NCBI GenBank assembly: GCA_037447655.1
Contig: JBBHKE010001657.1
Span: 1-46,896 of the forward strand
Direction of reading: 5' to 3'
Length of the DNA stretch: 46,896 bases
Origin: Zygnema cylindricum
Lineage: Eukaryota > Streptophyta > Zygnematophyceae > Zygnematales > Zygnemataceae
In this document: positions 38,701-46,896 of the stretch, piece after piece
Layout of the letters: the number at the start of each line of letters is the position of its first letter
How positions within the stretch are numbered: position 1 is the first letter of the stretch
Translations under genes and position numbers: made by a program
The notes under the pieces: generated by a model
Database searches by the model: none
What the model was told of the DNA's origin: nothing
The model's input: the letters and a program-made list of their open reading frames with translations, nothing else

Positions 38701-40477
38701 CTTGGCCTCTCCGGAAACAAAGACATTCAATATGTAAATCTCAAACACTAGCTTTCCATACTTAGGATAGATGTAGACATTGCGAACGCAGCTTACTAAT
38801 AGCCCTCCTCAGAAGAAAACATCTCATTCTAACAGGAAAACCAAACTGTGCAACAAAATATTCTCTTCAACACATAGTTCAAATGTGTGAAAACAATTGG
38901 AAAAGCTGTTCGTGGTCACTTCACGTGCATTATATGGTATAAAATGCACACAGAATGAGGTAAACGCATATAGCAATTCCATTTGTTTTTGAAGAGCTGA
39001 ACTATGTTTCATCGTGTTGCAAAGGAAAAAGCTCACCTCCACATTATTTGCTGGTACATCGGGCCCACGCATTCGAGCCGTCCCCTCCAAAACAGGAGAT
39101 GGCTGTTAAACCCTCCACCAAAGCAAAAATGCTGTAAGCTGATCACGCATTTATGTACAAGTGCAGGGTAACGATTTTCAAGCATTTAATGATACAGGAA
39201 TAAGATCATAGAAAGGTTTCATAAGTAAATACATTAATCGGCATTTGCCCTTAATGGACCAGGAAAGGGCTCACTTCCAATTTTGGCTAAAACACACTTA
39301 TTATAACAACTTAACCCAACCGGGAATATTATACTTGAGTAAGATATTATCAGTTGCAGAACGAGCAAGCATTAAATTGTTATCATAGGTTGTTAAACAA
39401 CAAGTTTTGTGCCCCCTCCGGCAGTGACAAACGGAAACTAGAACACAGACCATAGCTGTTAAGACATAAACGGTTTAAAAAAATGCTCAAACAAGTTTTA
39501 CATTAAATTACAGCTTGAAAAACCAAGTTACGAAAGTAAGAAAACTAGAACCAATTCAGAAACATGGATCTTTCAAACGTCACACGATTCTAAAAAAACA
39601 TAAAACATGATTTCTGCAAAAAGAAATAAAAAATCTTAATTGACACTTTTTGTCATGGTTTGAAACACAAAAAATAAAACGTCCTAGCAAAAAAAACAGA
39701 AGAAAGATAATAATATCAATAAAGAAATTTGTCCAAATAAAATTTAACAGAGTATCTATCACATTTCCAGGGAGAAACAAAACAATTCCTATTTGACTTA
39801 ATTTCAAAAACTGAAAAACATCCAAAGACAAGCAGTTTTTATCAAAACATTAAACAGCGCTTTTTATGCCAATGCAATCAAGTCAACATTTCATCTGTGA
39901 TTGCTGTACCATAGTCTTTGTAACTGTTGTTTTTGACAACTAAACATAAAATAAACAAAGTGTACCAAAAAAATCTCCAAAGCACTAAATCAAATTTTTC
40001 CAAAGGTAAACAAAATCCATGCATTAACATGAGTTTCTGTGAAAAAAACTTGGCAATATCATTTGTAAACTTCTACTGAGTGATTATTCCAAGTTTCATT
40101 CTGATTGACGACAATAACTACTTTGCTGTCAAAATTAGACTGCGAGTAACAAAGATAACAATGTGAAAGTTTCTAAAATCCAACAATAAATCTTCGTTTC
40201 GTCATTACACAACTTTTGTAGTCAACACTTGACGCAGAATTCCTTCAAGGAAACCATATACATTAGGTATTGACCAGACACATCAACTTTGACTTGATAC
40301 CTAACTGCACTCTCCTTGTAAAAGAAATTACTAATTCAAGTAATAATCAAATGATGAATATACACATTATTTCTATACAATATTATTAAAATATTCAATT
40401 GCGCAAACCTTAGGAGCTCTTCTTTTTGAAGCACGCTGGTAAATGTCCTTCAAAGTCTTGACGCGCGTAGAAGCCAT
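32793..40477 (-). CDS. Two-PHD-finger nuclear protein, 1333 aa (six coding exons)
   Basis: Assembled from splice sites on the minus strand: 40477-40409, 39102-39037, 38587-38477, 38058-37642, 36342-36257 and 36045-32793. All introns are GT/AG and the joins keep frame. Finger 1 (residues 51-94) has CSIC, CDNC, H73, C76 and CPQC; finger 2 (225-269) has CVVC, C240/C243, H249, C252 and CSVC. Both are complete C4HC3 PHD zinc fingers, a fold that usually reads histone H3 tails. The second, with HTYCM before WWCSVC, resembles plant AIPP2-type proteins of the BAH-PHD silencing complexes, but I see no further domain of that family, so the assignment is tentative. Residues 118-123 (KKRVHF) fit the RVxF docking motif for protein phosphatase 1. 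Basic clusters (KKRSRE, RRRTKRK) suggest nuclear import. The last exon encodes about 1080 residues of Ser/Pro/Gly/Lys-rich, apparently disordered sequence ending DEIVDIDSD. First exon and promoter are duplicated upstream. Confidence 0.85.
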
Positions 40478-41325
40478 TGTAAGCTCCGATGAAGAGCAGA
40501 AGTGATGGGAGAATCAATAAGGTTACTTACAGCGGATTCCAAATTTATACTTTCTACAAGCTCCTTCATAATGCGTGACATTACAGGTGCTAGTGACGAG
40601 TCGTCCTGGGAAGGTGAGTCATTCCACAATTCCTCTTACTCTGTACGACTCGATATGACGCCGCAATTGCTGGCGTAAATCTCAGCAGTCAATTTTATTG
40701 CGCGTCTCAGATTGGCTGGAGCTGCCGTTAAGAACTTGAGATACTTCGGCACAATGTTTCGGGCGATCGGACACGCAACTTCTTTAATATGGACGCTACG
40801 ATTTCGCCAATAGTAATTGGCATCCGTCCGATTCTCTCCTAGAGCTCTTTTTCCTTTCTATTAACCAATCGTGTAGTTTGTGGTTATATGGTACGGTAAA
40901 GTCGGACATGCACGAATGGTCTGTGGTTGAGAATTCCGGCGAACACGGTACGGTACGGTACGGTACAGTTGCTGCCGCGATTGCCGTAAAAGCCACCGGC
41001 GGACGTAAAGTAAATTCCGTGTTGTCGTATTGGATATGCAATGTCGTTCGACTCGCCCGGTATTCCTTCGTCCGAAAAAAAGCCGCGAAACTTTCTGCGA
41101 AACTTTGGTATTGTAGATCGCTGCATTTTTTCGGTATTGCATTCAAACCTTCGTTTGACGCCCGGTCTTACGGGGTATGCGCAGCACGCGGCCGACGTAA
41201 AGTACAGTACTTTACAGTACTGTACTATACTGTACTTCTGAGATAACGCTTGTGTAGGGTACAGAAATATGCGAACCGATTTGCTTATTTTCCAATGTGC
41301 CGATATGTTGTGGCGATGCTTATGT
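39956..41325 (-). repeat. Segmental duplication, proximal copy (promoter, exon 1, part of intron 1)
   Basis: 1370 bp matching 42383-43747 in the same orientation at an offset of 2427 bp in the exon and intron part. It covers the PHD gene's intron 1 from 39956, coding exon 1 (40409-40477) and about 850 bp upstream. By eye the intron/exon half shows no difference, while the upstream half has about 20 substitutions and small indels, including one more GGTAC unit (four GTAC cores against three). Confidence 0.95.
40948..41235. promoter_or_regulatory. GTAC-rich PHD promoter region (proximal copy)
   Basis: Four GTAC cores in a 5-bp repeat (40948, 40953, 40958 and 40963), then five more near 41202-41235 in a palindromic GTACAGTAC...GTACTGTAC arrangement. 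The distal copy keeps the same sites with one fewer repeat unit (43376-43389 and 43625-43658). GTAC is the SBP/SPL core. Location 470-760 bp upstream of the ATG is compatible with a promoter. Confidence 0.4.
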
Positions 41326-41566
41326 CAGAGGTCACAAAAGTCAAAAAAATTCATACCCGAAACCGACCGTTTTTTTTTTTTTAAATCTGAGTAACCGACG
41401 CCCGACCGAGTTTTGTCACGCTCCAAAATTGTTAACAATTAACCGACCGTCGTTTACGAAGAAAAAAAAAACCGAAACTCGATTTCTAGCGATTAACCGT
41501 GCCCGCCCGTAACCGAAAAGGTACAAAATTACAACGCTCATTTTTATTAACGATAAGCATTTATTA
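41326..41566. other. Unique sequence between duplicate copies
   Basis: Contains several CCGACCG and AACCGAC strings between A/T runs (about 41360-41515). No gene and no clean element ends seen. Confidence 0.4.
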
Positions 41567-42184
41567 CACCGCGAATCGTAATCATCGCAAGTAAATAATT
41601 AATGTTATCCATTCCAATGTAGATTTTTTCGTTTTTTCAAAACAAAGTTGTACTCTAGTTTATCAATAGCTCTAATTTAGGTTTCTGTCAGTAATAAGTA
41701 TCCGCTTTACAGAATCTGACAAACGTACAATTTCACGTCATAATTATCCGATTTCTTAGGTACACATATAGAATCTGACAAACGTACAATTTCACGTCAT
41801 TATGACGTTTCCACTACGCGGTTTGTGAAAACGTACAATTTCACGTCATAATTATCCGATTTTTAGGTACACATACAGAATCTGACAAACGTACAATTTA
41901 ACGTCATTATGACGTTTGCACTACGCGGTTTGTGAAAACGCAATTACATCATAACGGCATGTATTAAATCATTTTTTGTACTTTTGTCGTTAATGCGGTA
42001 CAATTTTGCACGGTCAAGCCACACTATTTAAAACGACACTATACTAAAGTTGTTAACGCTGATTAAAAAACTACCTTAAATAATGTAAAGAAAAATTTAG
42101 AGTTATTTACTCTTTATAAGGTTTTTGGGTCAGAATTCGTGGTGACGGAATTAGCGTTAATAACGCTAATTACGATTCGCGGTG
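41567..42184. mobile_element. TA-flanked MITE, 618 bp, between the PHD promoter copies
   Basis: A perfect 16-bp inverted repeat CACCGCGAATCGTAAT, flanked by TA at 41565-41566 and 42185-42186. Same superfamily and related ends as the element in OPR intron 2, but longer because of internal repeats. No coding capacity. Confidence 0.9.
41711..41940. repeat. Internal tandem repeats with TGACGT palindromes
   Basis: Units start AGAATCTGACAAACGTAC at 41711, 41770 and 41877 (59 bp, 107 bp and about 64 bp). Units two and three contain the 15-bp palindrome ACGTCATTATGACGT, a pair of bZIP-type TGACGT half sites, and ACTACGCGGTTTGTGAAAACG. Confidence 0.85.
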
Positions 42185-42382
42185 TAGTGTTAATGGAAAA
42201 TTATGATTAATGATACTATTTAATGCAAAGAGACGTGGCAGGTTATATATAGTCCACGTCTTTAAATAATATTGTTAACTTTATTATGTGATGTTAATGT
42301 TTATTCTCTCGCAAATCTAAATTTTCGCTACAATTTTTCGGACAGTTTTTCTTTCGACTACAATACTATGTTATGAATTATG

Positions 42383-43747
42383 CAAAGTGTACCAAAAAAA
42401 TCTCCAAAGCACTAAATCAAATTTTTCCAAAGGTAAACAAAATCCATGCATTAACATGAGTTTCTGTGAAAAAAACTTGGCAATATCATTTGTAAACTTC
42501 TACTGAGTGATTATTCCAAGTTTCATTCTGATTGACGACAATAACTACTTTGCTGTCAAAATTAGACTGCGAGTAACAAAGATAACAATGTGAAAGTTTC
42601 TAAAATCCAACAATAAATCTTCGTTTCGTCATTACACAACTTTTGTAGTCAACACTTGACGCAGAATTCCTTCAAGGAAACCATATACATTAGGTATTGA
42701 CCAGACACATCAACTTTGACTTGATACCTAACTGCACTCTCCTTGTAAAAGAAATTACTAATTCAAGTAATAATCAAATGATGAATATACACATTATTTC
42801 TATACAATATTATTAAAATATTCAATTGCGCAAACCTTAGGAGCTCTTCTTTTTGAAGCACGCTGGTAAATGTCCTTCAAAGTCTTGACGCGCGTAGAAG
42901 CCATTGTAAGCTCCGATGAAGAGCAGAAGTGATGGGATAATCAAAAAGGTTGTCTGCAGCGGATTCCAAATTTATACTTTCTACAAGCTCCTTACATAAT
43001 GCGTGACATCACAGGTGCTAGTGACGAGTCGTCCTGGGAAGGTGAGTCATTCCACAATTCCTTTTACTCTGTACGACTCGATATGACGCCGCAATTGCTG
43101 GCGTAAATCTCAGCAGTCAATTTTATTTCGCGTCTCAGATTGGCTGGAGCTGCCGTTAAGAACTTGAGATACTTCAGCACAATGTTTCGGGCGATCGGAC
43201 ACGCAACTTCTTTAATATGGACGCTACGATTTCGCCAATAGTAATTGGCATCCGTCCGATTCTCTCCTAGAGCTCTTTTTCCTTTCTATTAACCAATCGT
43301 GTAGTTTGTGGTTATATGGTACGGTAAAGTCGGACATGCACGAATGGTCTGTGGTTGAGAATTCCGGCGAACACGGTACGGTACGGTACAGTTGCTGCCG
43401 CGATTGCCGTAAAAGCCACCGGCGGACGTAAAGTAAATTCCGTGTTGTCGTATTGGATATGCAATGTCGTTCGACTCGCCCGGTATTCCTTTGTCCGAAA
43501 AAAAGCCGCGAAACTTTCTGCGAAACTTTGGTATTGTAGATCGCTGCATTTTTTCGGTATTGCATTCAAACCTTCGTTTGACGCCCGGTCTTACGGGGTA
43601 TGCGCAGCACGCGGCCGACGTAAAGTACAGTACTTTACAGTACTGTACTATACTGTACTTCTGAGATACGCGTGTGTAAGGTACAGAAATATGCGAACCG
43701 ATTTGCTTTTTTTCCGAAGTGCCGATATGTTGTGACGATGCTTATGT
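42383..43747 (-). repeat. Segmental duplication, distal copy
   Basis: 1365-bp second copy of the PHD promoter/exon 1 block, lying 5' of the gene. Its boundaries are sharp: similarity begins at CAAAGTGTACC (42383) and ends at GATGCTTATGT (43747). The 1057 bp between the copies (41326-42382) contains a MITE and is not itself duplicated. Confidence 0.95.
42836..42904 (-). CDS. Duplicate first coding exon of the PHD gene
   Basis: 69 bp encoding MASTRVKTLKDIYQRASKRRAPK in two parts (MASTRVKTLK and DIYQRASKRRAPK), identical base for base to 40409-40477, with the same start ATG and the same donor (CCTAAG|GTTTGCGC). A transcript from the distal promoter could splice this exon to exon 2 at 39102 and give the same protein, skipping the proximal exon, which has no acceptor. 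It may also be an unused relic. Confidence 0.75.
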
Positions 43748-43880
43748 TCGAAGCGTACGTAGCGTATGAATGGCGTATATGGTATGAATCGTATGTGACA
43801 TTTCAATATGCAAAACTTTCAATACAGTACAGTATTGTACTGCACGAAATCTTTCACGAACAAAACGAGAAGCCACCTTT

Positions 43881-44331
43881 CATAGTTGTTCAAATCGCGC
43901 GATTTTTTCATTTTTTACGATATTTACATATTATTTCGTGAATTTTGAAAAAATCGTGAAAAAACGTGATGTACTTTTTGTCCGGTAAACTGAACAGACA
44001 TTTAACGGAAACTGTACGGTTTTGTACGAGAAATGTACGGACTTTGATGAAAAGATAAGTTGCACTTCGTAGTACTTTTTGCCGGTAAACTGAGCAGGAA
44101 TTTTACGGGAAATGTACGGAATTGTACCGAAAATGTACGGACTATCACGAAAAGAGACGGAAATTGTACGGAAAATGTACAAACTGCGGTACATGTAAAA
44201 TTCAAATTCTTTTACATGTACGGAATAGTACAGATTCACAATCACTAACGATTTTTTCAAATCGACCTCTCCGATTTCTACGTGTTATTCGCGCGTTTGA
44301 ATCGTGAGTAAATACAATTTGAACAACTATG
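43881..44331. mobile_element. hAT-type element (CATAGTTGTTC family) copy 3, 451 bp
   Basis: A perfect 15-bp inverted repeat CATAGTTGTTCAAAT. The 8-bp flanks are CCACCTTT (43873-43880) and CCAACTTT (44332-44339), one mismatch. The interior keeps the ACGGAAA-TGTACGGA blocks of the longer copies but lacks their middle part, including the tRNA-like module. Deletion derivative, no coding capacity. Confidence 0.92.
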
Positions 44332-44339
44332 CCAACTTT

Positions 44340-46896
44340 GCTCGTGTGCTGAGTAGTATCAGTAAATTTCTACCGCGATTATTTCCATAACCAATATTAT
44401 CGGCCATCGAACAACATTACTAAATATTTACTGTCGATATTTTGTAATTATATAGTATTACTAATAATAACCTGTCAAAGAAAATTACATAGTATTATAA
44501 TCGGTACATTGTATAACATTTCATGTCGTGCATGACAATCCGCATTTCTAGAAAAGAAAGTAATTAGGCTAGTCAAAAAGTCGCACGAAGACCAAGAGTC
44601 GAGGACCAAAATTTTAGCAAGAAATTACGAAACCATTTTGACTTTTTGATAAGCAGATCAGTAAACTGGAAGGACCAAGAGCATTGTTCCATTAGGCGGT
44701 CTCATTAAACCATAGTTCAAAAGTAAGTGAAAGTACGCTGATACAATATGCCTATTGTACGCAAAACATACAATATGACCTTAAGACCCATATTGTATTG
44801 GCCGCAAAATGAAAAAAAATAGTAGCAGGGTTGAGTTGCACATCGATCGATAGAGAATTAAACGTCATGTCTAAATTTTGAAAAACATTCGAACAAAATA
44901 TTATTTTTCTGTGAGTTTTGAGGTACTTTTTATTTAAACCATCAGATTTGGACGATCTGACGGTCGCTGATCAAAGTAGTGATCTAAGAAGATCACATGA
45001 AAAGCCCATAACACAACTTACGATAGGACAACCTGTCATATTAGCGTCTGCAATTTTGAAGGCCACACTAAATAAAGCCTGAAATTGACCAACCAGGCAG
45101 TATGGGACGATAAAAAAAAAATATTCCACACTGCCAAAAATATTACTAAAACCTATCCATTGGTGGCTGCAAAAACACTTTCCGTATAAACTATGAACTC
45201 TCCGTGGTTTTTTTTTTCCCGTTTTTTTCTCCCGCTCAATGTCATCCTAAGCCGTGTCAGTTCGCTAAAAAAATTTGTTCGGCGACGTGCTGTGTACTAT
45301 GATCATACGCCAGATTCGTACGTTCGTACAGGGGTGTGCACAACGCACACACATACAGTATGCCTACTCTGCGCGAGTTTTGTGCCAAGTTTTGTGCGCC
45401 TACCCAGGCCTACCATAAAAACGCCTACTTTTGAACTTTGCATTAAACGTCAAAAATACGTTTACGGAAGCTATCGTTCCATTGTGTCGGATCAGGAACC
45501 GACATTTTATTTGCGTGGCACACTTTGATTGGATCCACGTAGTAGATGAATAAGATTATGCTAATCTTCAAAGAATCTCTGACAACAAAATGTGACCACA
45601 TATTTGTACCAGCGAAGGTAAAAAGTGACCCGTACGACGTATTGAATGAAATCTGTACGGGCGGACGAAACTTAAGATTTGTAAAAGCGTACCAAAATGT
45701 CAGAATTGTTAGTGGATGGCAACATATGCGTAAAATCTTATCCTCCGTCAAAGAATTTCTTCCGGCTTCCGGTGGCCTCGCATCCTCCCTTTCGGAAGGC
45801 ACATGTCATATGCGACGTGTACCCACCTGGTCGCGCGGTCGTCATGGATATTTGTTCACTTTTCCACGTGGCACGATGCTATACGTTCAGGCGATGAGAA
45901 TTGACCTACTCCGGGTCATTTGTTGCGAACTGAAAGTGTCAGACGATGGCGTATCCGATTAGGCATCCGACGGTCCACGTTTACGCCCATAAACGTGGAG
46001 AATGAAATCCCTCATTCAGTAGGCTTATTTTTTTGACATTTTTTTTTTTTGGTACGGCACTGTATGAAACAGTACGGGTTTCAGTAAACAATGACATTTT
46101 TTCCCTAATGGAACTTCACCCTAAGGGCACTCTCCAATGTGATAAAGTAAGAGTTTTTTCTGTCCTTTTCCTCCAAAACTCCCCGCAGCGAGAAAATCCG
46201 CAACCGTACCAGAAAAATGAAATTACCACAGTACAATTTGCGTCACTTTGAAACTTTAAATGTGCTGCAGGTTGTTGTCTAGCGCGTTTCTACCCACTTT
46301 CGCATTCCTCTAGCTCATCTTCAAACTTCTACTCAAATCACCTCGTCAGGTGATTTTAACTAAAGTTTCATCAAGCGAACGAATAGGGAAACGTTGTCGC
46401 ATGCGTCGCAAGTTTTTGAAAACTTTTCTGCGCGGAGTACCAAAAAAAAAAAACTACCGCATGTTTACACCCTGTGCGTACTTTTTCCGTGCAGGGCCGT
46501 GGAGGGGTCTTGAGCAACGGATGCCATTTCACAAAAGCGAAAGGCGCCTTTTCCTCTCTCCCTCTCCCACTACCGCGCCTATCTCACAATTCTCGCAATG
46601 AAAAACGACAACAATGGTATCAAATGAAAGATCTCTGAAAAATATTACTTTAGACTGTCTTTGGGCGTATTTTGATGGTAAGTAGAGTGAGAAAGGACGG
46701 AAAAACAAAATCGAGAAACCATGGCGGAAAGTTTCGGAATTAATGACGTCGACGTTATCATAAGTGAGCGTGACGTCAAAATGTCACAAACCCTAAACAT
46801 TTACGATGTCAAAAGAAACTACAATACAGTACTCGCCTACAACTGTCGCTATTTTGTAAACGTCATCAATTGTCGCAAATTTTGTAGTAGTCTACA
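44340..46896. other. Right-end spacer, no gene supported
   Basis: AT-rich unique-looking DNA. TCAAAAAGTC at about 44574 and GACTTTTTGA at about 44639 form a 10-bp inverted pair, possibly a small MITE without a visible target duplication. Open frames at 45193-45528 and 45546-45962 have no recognisable domain. Several TGACGT sites lie at 46743-46775 near a CCATGGCGG, which could mark a promoter reaching beyond the window. Confidence 0.4.

Noticed and set aside
40861-41246. Protein genes in the PHD promoter duplicates
   Set aside because: Several overlapping frames on both strands, all present in both duplicate copies simply because the DNA is duplicated; frames shift where the GGTAC unit number differs.
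41711-41940. CRISPR-like array
   Set aside because: Units are contiguous, of unequal length and inside a MITE; the genome is eukaryotic.
45193-45962. Genes at the right end
   Set aside because: Frames of 111 and 138 codons overlap others on the opposite strand and show no domain, splice-supported extension or known family pattern.

Overview
This is nuclear DNA of a green plant. It carries intron-split genes with GT/AG boundaries and plant-type proteins: an ALDH3 aldehyde dehydrogenase, an OPR1-like 12-oxophytodienoate reductase, and a two-PHD chromatin protein. About half of the window is transposon remains of kinds common in plants. The AT-rich spacers, the restriction-nuclease-type LINE and the dense nesting would fit a non-seed plant such as a bryophyte or lycophyte, but I cannot fix the species.

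Layout. The left edge holds the last exon of an ALDH3 gene (59-295). A purine-rich spacer and a 998-bp hAT-type element (2698-3695) follow. Next is a complete six-exon OPR gene (6391-10878, + strand, 371 aa predicted). It has a likely leader intron, and a cluster of six GTAC boxes just upstream of a TATA-like site. From 12.1 to 30.6 kb is a nested transposon zone. It contains three copies (one of them outside this zone, at 43.9 kb) of a non-autonomous hAT family with CATAG ends and 8-bp target duplications. One copy is split by a 1040-bp solo Copia LTR with a perfect TGCGT duplication. Two decayed Copia elements (14.7-16.8 kb and 20.4-23.4 kb), an inverted solo LTR (23.9-24.9 kb), two tandem TA-flanked MITEs (17.8-18.2 kb) and a broken LINE (26.36-26.94 plus 29.43-30.64 kb) complete the zone. 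The LINE is interrupted by another, composite LTR. A 10-N assembly gap with a long GA run lies at 16.83-17.02 kb.

From 32.8 to 40.5 kb, minus strand, is a six-exon gene that I assembled by hand from splice sites: 1333 aa, two C4HC3 PHD fingers, an RVxF-type motif and a long disordered tail. Its promoter, first coding exon and the adjoining part of intron 1 (39956-41325) are present a second time upstream at 42383-43747, with an identical exon and an intact splice donor. The gene therefore appears to have two promoters separated by a MITE. The right end (44.3-46.9 kb) shows no gene I can support.

Most notable observations: the promoter/first-exon duplication of the PHD gene; an antisense tRNA-like (pol III box B) module shared by Copia LTRs and hAT elements, with compensatory changes in a hairpin; a gag start codon that lies exactly 20 nt inside the 3' end of all five LTRs; and GTAC clusters in the promoters of both intact genes.
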